Positions 19,262 through 27,996 of a stretch of 64,000 bases of DNA are shown here, in pieces (the first letter of the stretch is position 1; the number at the start of each line of letters is the position of its first letter). The translations under genes were made by a program, and so were the position numbers. The notes under the pieces were generated by a model. That model saw only the letters and a list, made by a program, of their open reading frames with translations, was not told the DNA's origin and did no database searches. Source of the stretch: Pseudomonas sp. LRP2-20 (GTDB taxonomy: Bacteria; Pseudomonadota; Gammaproteobacteria; Pseudomonadales; Pseudomonadaceae); assembly GCF_024349685.1 (NCBI RefSeq), contig NZ_AP025944.1, forward strand, positions 502,001 through 566,000, read 5' to 3'.

Positions 19262-19999
19262 ATGCGGCCACTGCTTTGCGCGTTGGGTTTGCTGGGCCTG
19301 CTCCTGGCAGCACCTGCATTCGGCCAGGACAGGCTGCGGCTGGTGGCCGACAACTGGCCGCCGTTCACCGACAGCGCCATGCCGGGTGGCGGGCTGGCCA
19401 CCAGCCTGGTCACCACGGCGCTGGCTCGCGCCGGGTATGCAAGCGGCTACGAGGAAGTGCCTTGGGCGCGGGCATTGATGGGGATTGGCGAAGGGCGCTA
19501 CGACGTGCTGATCAGTGCCTGGTACAACGATGCGCGCAAACAGATCGGGCAGTTTTCCAAGGGCTACCTGAGCAATCGCATTCGCCTGCTCAAGCGCAAG
19601 GACGACACCTTCAGCTACGAAAATCAGGGCGATCTTTTTCCCTACAGTATTGCGGTCGTGCGTGACTATGCCTATTCACCCGCATTCGATAGCGATACCC
19701 GCTTGAACAAGGTGGCGGTACGCAACTTCTCCACCGCCGTACGCATGCTGGCAGCCGGAAGAGTCAACCTGGCCGTGGAAGATGAATACGTGGCGCGCTA
19801 CAACCTGCAACGCGAGCCGCAGGCAGTGCGCGAGGGCGTGACGTTGGTGGGGCCGCCGCTGGCAGAGAATACCTTGCATATCCTGGTGAGCCTCAAGCAC
19901 CCCGATCACCAGCAGATCGTCGAGCGGTTCGAACAGGCCATCGCGGCGATGAAGGCCGATGGCAGCTATGCACGGCTGATGCGCCAGCATGGTTTCTGA
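19262..19999 (+). CDS. Periplasmic solute-binding protein, family 3 type
   Basis: 245-residue exported protein: signal peptide MRPLLCALGLLGLLLAAPAFG, then a two-lobed SBP_bac_3 fold (LRLVADNWPPFTDSAMPGGGLATSLVTTALARAG; ALMGIGEGRYDVLISAWYND; VNLAVEDEYVARYNL; ending ADGSYARLMRQHGF). No ABC permease or ATPase gene is adjacent, so it may be an orphan binding protein or have a signalling role. ATG 19262 is preceded by AAGGA; an in-frame ATG 30 bases upstream has no better context. A REP pair follows. Confidence 0.82.
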   Translation: MRPLLCALGLLGLLLAAPAFGQDRLRLVADNWPPFTDSAMPGGGLATSLVTTALARAGYASGYEEVPWARALMGIGEGRYDVLISAWYNDARKQIGQFSKGYLSNRIRLLKRKDDTFSYENQGDLFPYSIAVVRDYAYSPAFDSDTRLNKVAVRNFSTAVRMLAAGRVNLAVEDEYVARYNLQREPQAVREGVTLVGPPLAENTLHILVSLKHPDHQQIVERFEQAIAAMKADGSYARLMRQHGF

Positions 20000-20014
20000 T
20001 CTTGGCTGCCTGCT

Positions 20015-20111
20015 CCGGCCCTTTCGCGGGCAAGCCCGCTCCCACAGGTTGCGCGCTGCCTTTGGCCTGGCGCTATCTGTGTGGGAGCGGGCTTGCCCGC
20101 GAAAGGGCCGG
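20015..20111. repeat. REP pair between convergent solute-binding protein and yccS genes
   Basis: Long inverted repeat CCGGCCCTTTCGCGGGCAAG... (from 20015) and its complement ending CCCGCGAAAGGGCCGG (20111). The two arms match over more than 30 bases, with a loop of about 30 bases. Confidence 0.92.
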
Positions 20112-20122
20112 TAGTGGAAAAC

Positions 20123-22306
20123 TCAGGCTGACGGCGCCTCTTTGATCAGGTGCGCGGCCAAGGTGCGCAGCGGCCCCAGCTGCCGGCAGATCAACGCCAG
20201 CTGCGTCTGCACCAGGCGCTGGTGCTCATCCAGCTCTTCGGGCATCTGCTCCAGGGCATCGGCCAGCGCTTCTTCGGCATCGCTGTGAATCGCCACCGGC
20301 AGCCGCGCCGCCAGGCCATTGGCAATTTCGTCCAGGCTATTGGCCAGACTCTGCCCGGCGCCATCGATCAACTGCTCCTGTACTTCTGCCGGCAGGGCTG
20401 CATCGCGATGCGCACCCAACCCCGACAGGTAACTGAGCAAGGTGTGCGACAGCACCAGGAAACGGAAGCCGACATCGGCTTCCTTACGGAAATGCCCTGG
20501 CTCCATGAGCATGTTGGCCAGTGTGGTCGACAGCGCCGCGTCGGCGTTGTGGGCGTTGCGCCGGGCCAGGCGGTAGGCGAGGTCGTCGCGCTTGCCGTGG
20601 GCGTACTGCTGCATGATCTGGCGCAGGTACACGCTGGCACAGGCCAGGGTGTTGGCCAGCGCCTTGTTCAAGCGCCGGCCCTGCCAGTCGGGGAGGAACA
20701 GGAACACCGCGAGAATGGCGATCAGGCTGCCGACCAGGGTATCGAACAGGCGCGGCAGGAACAGGCCGTAGCCATCGCCGATCTGGTTGAAGCAGAACAA
20801 CACCATCAGCGTGATCGCTGCGGTGGCCAGGGTGTAACGGGTGGTGCGGTTGACGAAGAACACCACGCCCGCCGCCACGGCGAACAGCGACTGGATGACC
20901 GGGTTGGGGAACAGGTCGAACAGCGCCCAGCCGACGGTCAGGCCGATCGCAGTGCCGAAGATCCGCTGCACCAGCTTGCGTCGGGTGGCGCCATAGTTGG
21001 GCTGGCAGACGAACAGCGTGGTGAGGATGATCCAGTAGCCTTGGGTCGGGTGGATCAGGTGCACCATGCCATAGCCGATCGACAGCGCCAGCGGCAGGCG
21101 CAGGGCATGGCGGAACAGCAGCGAGGTCGGTGTCAGCTGGGTGCGCAGGCGCGTCCACACGTCCTTCAGGCTGCGTGGCGAGCGGTCCAGCAGGCTGCTG
21201 TCGCTGGCATCGGCCAGGCTGTCGGGATTGCTGGCGGCGCTGAGCAGGCGGTCGAGGGTCGCCAGGTTGGCGGCCAGGGCGCGCAGCGAACGCAACAGGC
21301 CACGCCAGGCCGGGTTGCTCTGGATGCGCAGGTGTTCAAGTGAGGCGTTGAGATCTTCCAGGGCTTCGGCGAAACCGCTGGCCAGCACGAAAGGCTGGCG
21401 CAGGCGGATCGAGCGGGCCAGCTCCTGGCAGGAGGCACCCTGTTTGCGCAGCAGGCGCTGGCAGCGGAACATCACATCGCTGTGGAAGAACGCCTCGTTG
21501 AGGGCGTTGTAAGGGTAGTGCGAGGCGCTGACCCGTTCGTGGATGTCCTGGGCCAGGAAGTACAGTTTGAGGTAGCGGCTGACCTTGGAGTTCGGCTGGC
21601 TGTTGCCGACCCGGTGCAGGATGATTTCCTTGGCCGCATTGAGCGCCGCCACCACCTTGCCATTCTGCTGGGCCAGCGCCAGGCGCTGGGCCTCGACATC
21701 GAGGTTGCGGATCGGCTCGAACAGGCTGGCCTTGAGCTTGAGGTAGCTGCCGAGTTCGAAGAACAGCTTGGCCAGGCTCTGCTGTACCGGCTGGTTGGAA
21801 AACAGCGCCTGCCACAGCACCGAGAGCAGCCCGTACCAGGCCGCGCCCGCCACCAGCAGCATCGGCTCGTGCCAGAAGTCGGTGACCTGCCCGCCACGCT
21901 GGTCCACGCCGATCATGGTGTACACCGAGGTGATCAGCGTTGCCGAGGCAATTGCGCCATAGCGCTCGCCAAGGGCGCCGAGCATGGTCAGGCCGAACGC
22001 GGCCAGGGCCAGGGCGATGACGAAGATCCATGGGTAGGGGAACAGCAACTCGACCGCCAGCGCGGCGATGGCAAAGCAGGTGAGGGTAACGGCCAGGGCG
22101 CTGAGGCGGCCCTGCCAGCTGTCATCGGTCTCGGCCAGGGCGCTGGCGATGATGCCGAGGAACAGTGGAATCAGCAGGGCCATCTCGTTCTGGTACCAGC
22201 ACAGGGCCAGGCTGCCGGTGAGGGCGATGGTGACCCGGATGCTGTAGCTGAACTTGTCTTGGCCCCACAGGCGACGCAGTGACTGACGGAACGAACTCGA
22301 TGACAT
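20123..22306 (-). CDS. yccS: YccS-type FUSC-family inner-membrane transporter
   Basis: 727-residue membrane protein of the FUSC/YccS-YhfK family, implicated by family knowledge in aromatic-acid or solute efflux. Two hydrophobic blocks are seen: residues about 20-160 (YSIRVTIALTGSLALCWYQNEMALLIPLFLGIIAS...) and about 390-530 (RHALRLPLALSIGYGMVHLIHPTQGYWIILTTLFVCQPNYGATRRKL). Each is followed by a long soluble helical region; the second block carries the conserved GYWIILTTLFVCQPNYGATR of FUSC proteins. The length matches E. coli YccS. The start ATG (complement 22304-22306) has only a weak ribosome site. Confidence 0.9.
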   Translation of the reverse strand: MSSSSFRQSLRRLWGQDKFSYSIRVTIALTGSLALCWYQNEMALLIPLFLGIIASALAETDDSWQGRLSALAVTLTCFAIAALAVELLFPYPWIFVIALALAAFGLTMLGALGERYGAIASATLITSVYTMIGVDQRGGQVTDFWHEPMLLVAGAAWYGLLSVLWQALFSNQPVQQSLAKLFFELGSYLKLKASLFEPIRNLDVEAQRLALAQQNGKVVAALNAAKEIILHRVGNSQPNSKVSRYLKLYFLAQDIHERVSASHYPYNALNEAFFHSDVMFRCQRLLRKQGASCQELARSIRLRQPFVLASGFAEALEDLNASLEHLRIQSNPAWRGLLRSLRALAANLATLDRLLSAASNPDSLADASDSSLLDRSPRSLKDVWTRLRTQLTPTSLLFRHALRLPLALSIGYGMVHLIHPTQGYWIILTTLFVCQPNYGATRRKLVQRIFGTAIGLTVGWALFDLFPNPVIQSLFAVAAGVVFFVNRTTRYTLATAAITLMVLFCFNQIGDGYGLFLPRLFDTLVGSLIAILAVFLFLPDWQGRRLNKALANTLACASVYLRQIMQQYAHGKRDDLAYRLARRNAHNADAALSTTLANMLMEPGHFRKEADVGFRFLVLSHTLLSYLSGLGAHRDAALPAEVQEQLIDGAGQSLANSLDEIANGLAARLPVAIHSDAEEALADALEQMPEELDEHQRLVQTQLALICRQLGPLRTLAAHLIKEAPSA

Positions 22307-22389
22307 GATGGCCTGCTAGGCAGTGATCGAATGAATGCATTGCAGCACGGCCAGCAAGAAGCGTTCCGTGCTGCTGAATGGATTCTACT

Positions 22390-23571
22390 CTACACGAACT
22401 GCGCAGCGGCGTTGGCGGATGCCCAGGCCCACTGGAAATTGAAACCGCCCAGATGGCCGGTGACGTCGAGCACTTCGCCGATGAAATACAGCCCAGGGCT
22501 TTTCAGCGATTCCATGGTCTTGGACGACACTTCGCGGGTGTCCACGCCACCGAGGGTCACTTCCGCGGTGCGGTAGCCTTCGGTGCCGGCCGGCACCACT
22601 TGCCAGTTCGCCAGTCTTTCGGCGATCTGCGCCAGTTCCGCCGGGGTGTACTGTTTCATCGGCCGCGACTCGAACCACTGCTCGGCCAGCAGGTTGGCCA
22701 GCTTGCGGGTGAACACCTCGCCCAGCACGGTCTTCAGTTCGGCGTTGGCGCGCTCGGCCTGCACCTGCTGCAGCCAGCTCAGCGCATCGCGATCCGGCAG
22801 CAGGTTGATCTCCACCGTGTCGCCGGCTTCCCAGAACGACGAGATCTGCAGGATCGCCGGGCCACTGAGGCCGCGGTGGGTGAACAGCAGGTTCTCGCGG
22901 AAGCTGGTGCCGTTGCAGCTGGCCGTGCAGTCGAGCGAGGTGCCCGACAACTCGGTGCACAGTGCCTTGAGTTGGGGCTCGGTGATGGTGAACGGCACCA
23001 GCCCGGCGCGGGTCGGCAGCAGGGTGTGGCCGAACTGGCGGGCCACCTGGTAACCAAAGCCGGTGGCGCCCAAGGTCGGGATCGACAGGCCGCCGGTGGC
23101 GATCACCAGCGACTGGCAGGTGAACTGGCCACCACTGGTTTGCAGCAGGTAGCCGGCTTCGGTCTTCTCGATCTGCTCGATGCTGGTGTGCATGCGGATC
23201 TCGGCACCGGCCTCGTCGCACTCGGCCAGGAGCATGTCGAGGATGTCGCTGGCCTTGTTGTCGCAGAACAGCTGGCCGAGCTTCTTCTCGTGGTACGGCA
23301 CGCCGTGCTTGCTGACCAGCTCGATGAAGTCCCACTGGGTGTAGCGGGCCAGGGCTGACTTGCAGAAGTGCGCGTTGTGCGAGAGGAAGTTGCTCGGTTC
23401 GGTGTACATGTTGGTGAAGTTGCAGCGCCCGCCGCCGGACATGAGGATCTTCTTGCCGGGCTTGTTGGCGTGGTCGAGCAGCAGCACCCGGCGGCCACGG
23501 CGGGCGCTGAGCTGGGCGCACATCAGGCCGGCGGCGCCGGCGCCGAGGATGATCACGTCGGTGGAGTGCAC
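22390..23571 (-). CDS. BaiN/HI0933-family NAD(P)/FAD-dependent oxidoreductase
   Basis: 393-residue flavoprotein. N-terminal FAD-binding Rossmann motif VIILGAGAAGLMCAQLSARRG, then the family hallmark GKKILMSGGGRCNFTN (residues about 39-54), the substrate-domain block RENLLFTHRGLSGPAILQIS, and the C-terminal FAD block GLYFIGEVLDVTGHLGGFNFQWAWASANAAA. Family known: HI0933/YhiN/BaiN flavoproteins; the BaiN name comes from bile-acid 2-dehydrogenation, but the role in Pseudomonas is unproven. The start codon is GTG (complement 23569-23571), with AAGG about 9 bases upstream. It stands alone on its strand after dbpA and a REP pair. Confidence 0.9.
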   Translation of the reverse strand: MHSTDVIILGAGAAGLMCAQLSARRGRRVLLLDHANKPGKKILMSGGGRCNFTNMYTEPSNFLSHNAHFCKSALARYTQWDFIELVSKHGVPYHEKKLGQLFCDNKASDILDMLLAECDEAGAEIRMHTSIEQIEKTEAGYLLQTSGGQFTCQSLVIATGGLSIPTLGATGFGYQVARQFGHTLLPTRAGLVPFTITEPQLKALCTELSGTSLDCTASCNGTSFRENLLFTHRGLSGPAILQISSFWEAGDTVEINLLPDRDALSWLQQVQAERANAELKTVLGEVFTRKLANLLAEQWFESRPMKQYTPAELAQIAERLANWQVVPAGTEGYRTAEVTLGGVDTREVSSKTMESLKSPGLYFIGEVLDVTGHLGGFNFQWAWASANAAAQFV

Positions 23572-23601
23572 GGTGTAAACCTTTTTGAAAGAATCGCTGA
23601 A

Positions 23602-23679
23602 CCCTGTGGGAGCGGGTTTACCCGCGAAGGCGGCGGTGAGCCCACCATCGCATTCGCGGGTAAACCCACTCCCACAGGG
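23602..23679. repeat. REP pair upstream of the BaiN-like gene
   Basis: CCCTGTGGGAGCGGGTTTAC (from 23602), continuing CCGCGAA, and its inverse TTCGCGGGTAAACCCACTCCCACAGGG ending 23679, with one substitution in the second copy. Confidence 0.92.
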
Positions 23680-23693
23680 ACCTTGCCAAGCTT

Positions 23694-25076
23694 TTAGATG
23701 ATGCGGACTTTAAGGGACCGGCCCTTGATCTTGCCGCTGTTCAAGCGCTGCATGGCCTGCTTGGCCAGCGCCCGCTCCACGGCAACGAAGGCCTGGAAAT
23801 CGAAGATGGCGATCTTGCCCACCTGTTTGCCCGGGATCCCGGCATCGCCGGTCAGCGCACCCAGGATGTCGCCCGGACGCAGCTTGTCCTTGCGCCCGGC
23901 GGCGATGCACAGCGTGCTCATCAGCGGCAACAACGGCTCGCCCTTGTTCTTCAGGCTGTCCAGCTGGTCCCAGCGCAACGGGCTTTTCTGCAGGTCTTCG
24001 ATGGCCTGGGCACGATGGCCTTCGGCGGGCGCCACCAGGCTGACCGCCACACCTTTCTCACCGGCACGGCCGGTACGGCCCACGCGGTGCACATGGATCT
24101 CGGCATCGCGCGCCAGCTCGACGTTGATGACCATGTCCAGGCCGTCGATGTCCAGGCCGCGGGCCGCCACGTCGGTGGCCACCAGCACCGAGCTGCTGCG
24201 GTTGGCGAACATGGTCAGCACCTGGTCGCGGTCACGCTGCTCCAGGTCGCCATGCAGGGCCTGGGCGACGATGCCCTTGGCGGTCAGGTGGGCAACCACG
24301 TCTTCGCACTGCTGCTTGGTGAAGCAGAACGCCACGCACGATTGCGGGCGATAGTGGCCAAGCACGCGAGTGACGGCTTCCAGTCGTTGCTGCGGGTCGA
24401 TCTCGATGAAGCGCTGCTCGATCTGGTTGTCAGTGTGCAGGCTTTCGACCTTGACCTGTTGCGGCTTGCGCATGAAGTCGGCGGCCAGCTGCTCGATGCC
24501 GGCCGGGTAGGTGGCCGAGAACAGCAGGGTCTGGCGGCGCGACGGGGTCTTGCCGATGATGCTGGCGATGGCGTCGAAGAAACCCATGTCGAGCATGCGG
24601 TCGGCTTCGTCCAGCACCAGGGTGTTCAGGCCGTCGAGCACCAGGGTGCCTTTGTCCAGGTGCTGCTGGATGCGCCCTGGGGTGCCGACGATGATGTGCG
24701 CACCGTGCTCCAGCGAGGCTATCTGTGGGCCCAGCGACACGCCGCCGCAGAGGGTGAGGATCTTGATGTTGTCCTCGGCACGGGCCAGGCGGCGAAGCTC
24801 CTTGGCCACCTGGTCGGCGAGCTCGCGAGTAGGGCACAGCACCAGCGCCTGGCAGCCGAAGTAGCGCGGGTTGATCGGGTTGAGCAGGCCGATGCCGAAG
24901 GCGGCAGTCTTGCCGCTGCCGGTCTTGGCCTGGGCGATCAGGTCCTGGCCGCGCAGGATGACGGGCAGGCTCTGGGCCTGGATCGGCGTCATCGAGGCGT
25001 AGCCGAGGGCGTCCAGGTTGGCCAGCATGGCGGTGGACAGCGGCAAGGTGGCAAAGGCGGTGGATTCGGTGGTCAC
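23694..25076 (-). CDS. dbpA: ATP-dependent RNA helicase DbpA
   Basis: DEAD-box helicase that, in E. coli, is specifically stimulated by hairpin 92 of 23S rRNA and acts late in 50S assembly. 460 residues. Motifs seen in order: GYASMTPIQ (Q motif), AQAKTGSGKTAAF (Walker A), CPTRELADQV, VGTPGRIQQHL, VLDEADRMLDMG (DEAD), LFSATYP (SAT), ATDVAARGLDI and HRVGRTGRAG. The final 75 residues (KDKLRPGDILGALTGDAGIPGKQVGKIAIFDFQAFVAV) are the DbpA RNA-binding domain. The start was set at GTG (complement 25074-25076, VTTESTAF) because the family N-terminus aligns there; a 33-residue extension upstream is unlike the family. Confidence 0.93.
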   Translation of the reverse strand: MTTESTAFATLPLSTAMLANLDALGYASMTPIQAQSLPVILRGQDLIAQAKTGSGKTAAFGIGLLNPINPRYFGCQALVLCPTRELADQVAKELRRLARAEDNIKILTLCGGVSLGPQIASLEHGAHIIVGTPGRIQQHLDKGTLVLDGLNTLVLDEADRMLDMGFFDAIASIIGKTPSRRQTLLFSATYPAGIEQLAADFMRKPQQVKVESLHTDNQIEQRFIEIDPQQRLEAVTRVLGHYRPQSCVAFCFTKQQCEDVVAHLTAKGIVAQALHGDLEQRDRDQVLTMFANRSSSVLVATDVAARGLDIDGLDMVINVELARDAEIHVHRVGRTGRAGEKGVAVSLVAPAEGHRAQAIEDLQKSPLRWDQLDSLKNKGEPLLPLMSTLCIAAGRKDKLRPGDILGALTGDAGIPGKQVGKIAIFDFQAFVAVERALAKQAMQRLNSGKIKGRSLKVRII

Positions 25077-25140
25077 GAGGCGGGCCTGCGTTGCGAAGCG
25101 AAAAATGCCGCACAGTCTACCAGCCTCGTGGCCATTCGCC

Positions 25141-26568
25141 CTACGACTCCATGTGTTGTTCCGGACGACGGGCACGCCTTCCGTCCGTCGGCGACAGTTG
25201 CAGGAAGATCGCCGCCGCCAGCATGGCCATCACCCCGATGGTGACGAAGGTCAGCTGGAACGCACCCAAGGTGGTCTCCACGCCCTCGGAACTGCCTGCC
25301 GCAGTGAAACCGCCGAGCAAGGCACCGGCGCAGGCCACGCCAAGGCTCAGCGACAGCTGCGCGACCACCGACAGCAGGCTGTTGCCGCTGCTGGCGCTGG
25401 CATCGTCGAGGTCGATCAGGGTCACCGTGTTCATCGCCGTGAACTGCATCGAGTTGACCGCGCCGAGCAAGGCCAGTTGCACCAGCAGCACGGCGTACGG
25501 CGTCTGTTCGTCGACCAGGCCCAGGCTGGCCAGCAGGATGCCCAGCAGCAAGGTGTTGCCGGTCAGCACGATGCGATAGCCCAGGCGCTCGATCAGTGAC
25601 CGGGCGACGGACTTGGCCAGCATCGCCGAGGCGGCCAGGGGAATCATGCTCATGCCGGCCTGAGCCGGCGAATAGCCCAGCGCCACTTGCAGCAGCAACG
25701 GCACCAGGAACGGCAAGGCGCCGCTGCCCAGGCGCGCGAACAGGTTGCCGAGGATGCCGATGGCAAAGGTGCGCACGCGGAACAGGCTGGGCGAGAACAG
25801 CGGCTCCGGGTCGCGCCCGGCACGCAGCCAGTAGGCGGCCAGGCAGGCCATGCCGGCGAACAGCAGCAACATCACCCGCAGGTGAGGCAGGTGCAGTTCG
25901 CCCAGGCCTTCCATGGCAATGGTGATCAACACCATCGCTGCGCCGAACAGGATGAAGCCGGGCCCGTCGAAGCGGGTGCGCTCCACCCCGCGCAGGTCGG
26001 GGATGAACTTCCACGCCGCATAGCAGCCCAGTGCACCGACTGGCAGGTTGATCAGGAAGATCCAGTGCCAGCTGAGGATCTCCACCAGCCAGCCGCCCAG
26101 GGTCGGGCCCAGCAACGGGCCGAGCAGGCCAGGGATGGTGATGAAACTCATGATCCGCACCAGCTCGGTGCGTGGGTAGGCACGTAGGACCACCAGGCGC
26201 CCCACCGGCAGCATGAGCGCACCGCCCAGGCCCTGCACGACACGGGCAAAGATCAGGAAGCCGAGGCTGTTGGCCGTGGCGCACAGCAGCGAGCCGAAGC
26301 TGAACAGCAGGATGGCGCTGAAGAAGATGCGCTTGGTGCCGAAGCGGTCGGCGATCCAGCCGGAGGCGGGAATCAGCAGGGCCACGGTGAGCATGTAGGC
26401 GATGATCACGCCCTGCATGCGCAGCGGGTCTTCGGCTAGCGAACGGGCCATGGCCGGCAGGGCGGTGTTGAGGATAGTGCCGTCCAGGGACTGCATGAAG
26501 AAGGCGATGGCCACCACCCAGGGCAGCCAGCGGGTGGTGGTGGGGTCCAGCGGTGCTCGGTCAGGCAT
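25141..26568 (-). CDS. mdtD: MdtD-like MFS multidrug exporter (DHA2/EmrB-type)
   Basis: 475-residue inner-membrane proton-driven exporter with 12-14 hydrophobic segments. Very like E. coli MdtD by eye: WLPWVVAIAFFMQSLDGTILNTALPAMA at the N-terminus, motif A-like GWIADRFGTKRIFF, motif C-like PGLLGPLLGPTLGGWLVE, SWHWIFLINLPVG, and SSGNSLLSVVAQLSLSLGVA. The start is the ATG with MPDRAPL (complement 26566-26568); the in-frame upstream extension consists of REP sequence. E. coli mdtD is in the mdtABCD-baeSR operon; here no RND pump genes are adjacent. Substrate unknown. Confidence 0.88.
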   Translation of the reverse strand: MPDRAPLDPTTTRWLPWVVAIAFFMQSLDGTILNTALPAMARSLAEDPLRMQGVIIAYMLTVALLIPASGWIADRFGTKRIFFSAILLFSFGSLLCATANSLGFLIFARVVQGLGGALMLPVGRLVVLRAYPRTELVRIMSFITIPGLLGPLLGPTLGGWLVEILSWHWIFLINLPVGALGCYAAWKFIPDLRGVERTRFDGPGFILFGAAMVLITIAMEGLGELHLPHLRVMLLLFAGMACLAAYWLRAGRDPEPLFSPSLFRVRTFAIGILGNLFARLGSGALPFLVPLLLQVALGYSPAQAGMSMIPLAASAMLAKSVARSLIERLGYRIVLTGNTLLLGILLASLGLVDEQTPYAVLLVQLALLGAVNSMQFTAMNTVTLIDLDDASASSGNSLLSVVAQLSLSLGVACAGALLGGFTAAGSSEGVETTLGAFQLTFVTIGVMAMLAAAIFLQLSPTDGRRARRPEQHMES

Positions 26569-26588
26569 GACGTACTCTTCCGTCTGTT

Positions 26589-26667
26589 CCGGCCTCTTCG
26601 CGGCTAAAGCCGCTCCCACAGGGATCGAATAACCCCGGTGGAGCGGCTTTAGCTGCGAAGAGGCCGG
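26589..26667. repeat. REP pair (GGCTAAAGCC variant)
   Basis: Inverted copies CCGGCCTCTTCGCGGCTAAA (from 26589) and its complement ending CTGCGAAGAGGCCGG (26667). The core reads GCGGCTTTAGC rather than GCGGGTTTACC, a REP variant. Confidence 0.88.
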
Positions 26668-26676
26668 TAATGGCAA

Positions 26677-27996
26677 TCACAATGTCAGGGTCAGACCTTT
26701 GACCAGTGCCCCCGGCAGATGACTCGACCCGGTACTGCGCTGTCCATAGGTACTGGTCGAGAGGATCATCTCGCGCTCCTGGGTCAGGTCCTCCAGCTGG
26801 CTGCCAAGCAAGCTGTACAGGCTGTCATCGAAGCGCATGGTCCTCACCGGCCCCTGAATCTGGCCGTTTTCCACCCAGAAGGTGGCGAAACGGGTCAGCC
26901 CTGTCATGCGTGCCGCTGGCAGGTCGGAGTAGTTCAGGTACCAGAGGTTGCTGATGTACAGCCCGGTACCGAGCCGCTCAAGGATCTGCTCGCCGGGCAA
27001 GCTACCCGGCGCCAGGCTCAACGCGCACGGCGACTCGTAGCTGTCGGCGCCATTGGCCAGCAACTCGAACTCCGCTGCGCTGCGGGCACTGACCAACCGC
27101 TGCAGCGCTTTGCCCTGCTGAATCAGCGGTACATCCAGGCGCGGTGAACCCTCATCGGAGAATGCCGGGCTCAGCGAGCCGCTGACCTGCTCGCTGAAAC
27201 TCACCATCGGGTGCAGTTGCGCATCGCCGTTGTACAGGCGCTGCAGGGCACTGTTGCCGGTGGCCAGGGCCTGTGCGGAAAAACCACCCCAGCAGAGCAT
27301 GCCGGCGATTTCGTCCATGGCCGCAGGTGCCAGGTAAGCGCGATAGCTGCCGGGCTTGAGGGTCACAGCCGGTCGGCCGAGAAAGCCCAGCTGTTCCCGT
27401 GCCTGGCGCAGGCGGGTAGTGAATTCGTCGGCGTTCCAAAGTTGGCCGGCATAGTTGGCCTTCACCGCCTCGCCATTTTCGTGAAACAGGCTCCAGTCGA
27501 AGTTGAAGCTGTTGGCCTGGTGCCAGCCAATGGCCCCGAACGAGCTGGCGAAGCCCCGGCAGACCGGGCCGGCGGCATAGATGCCCACCAGGTCCAGGTC
27601 GCCGGCCTCGCGCTCGAGCAGGGCCAGCACTTCGCTCAGTGCGGGCAAGGGCTGCGTCTGCTGGCTGTGGCTGTGCCATGCGCTTTCATCCAGGCGCAGG
27701 TACGGGTCGATGGCCAGCAGTGGCAGGGTCTGGCGCAACTGCTCCAAGGCTGCGATCAGGCGTTGCTGGTCGAGTTGCGCGTCGCCACTCAGGGTCACCT
27801 GCTGTTCCGCCTGGCGGCCGTCACGGATCAACCGCAGTTGCGCGCTGGCCTGGCTCACTGCGCCGGCCTGGCGCACCTTGGCGTGGTTGAAACGGACGAA
27901 TTGCGACTGTTCGGCGCTGTAGCCGAGGGTGAATTGCTCGTCGGCTTGCAACGCTCGGCGCACATCCGCGATCAGGGCTTCGAAAACGTGCTTCAT
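26677..27996 (-). CDS. TldE/PmbA-like protein (TldD/PmbA family, second gene of pair)
   Basis: 439-residue partner of the TldD-like protein encoded directly upstream. It has the TldD/PmbA fold (FTLGYSAEQSQFVRFNHAKVRQAG at residues about 20-43, FNFDWSLFHENGEAVKANYAGQLW, LKPGSYRAYLAPAAMDEIAGML, ERLGTGLYISNLWYLNYSDLPAARMTG, FWVENGQIQGPVRTMRFDDSLY), but no HExxxH zinc motif is visible, as expected for the TldE-type non-catalytic subunit. Family known: TldD/TldE heterodimers degrade unfolded peptides and mature some RiPP precursors. The start ATG overlaps the upstream stop by one base (TGATG), so translation is coupled. Confidence 0.88.
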   Translation of the reverse strand: MKHVFEALIADVRRALQADEQFTLGYSAEQSQFVRFNHAKVRQAGAVSQASAQLRLIRDGRQAEQQVTLSGDAQLDQQRLIAALEQLRQTLPLLAIDPYLRLDESAWHSHSQQTQPLPALSEVLALLEREAGDLDLVGIYAAGPVCRGFASSFGAIGWHQANSFNFDWSLFHENGEAVKANYAGQLWNADEFTTRLRQAREQLGFLGRPAVTLKPGSYRAYLAPAAMDEIAGMLCWGGFSAQALATGNSALQRLYNGDAQLHPMVSFSEQVSGSLSPAFSDEGSPRLDVPLIQQGKALQRLVSARSAAEFELLANGADSYESPCALSLAPGSLPGEQILERLGTGLYISNLWYLNYSDLPAARMTGLTRFATFWVENGQIQGPVRTMRFDDSLYSLLGSQLEDLTQEREMILSTSTYGQRSTGSSHLPGALVKGLTLTL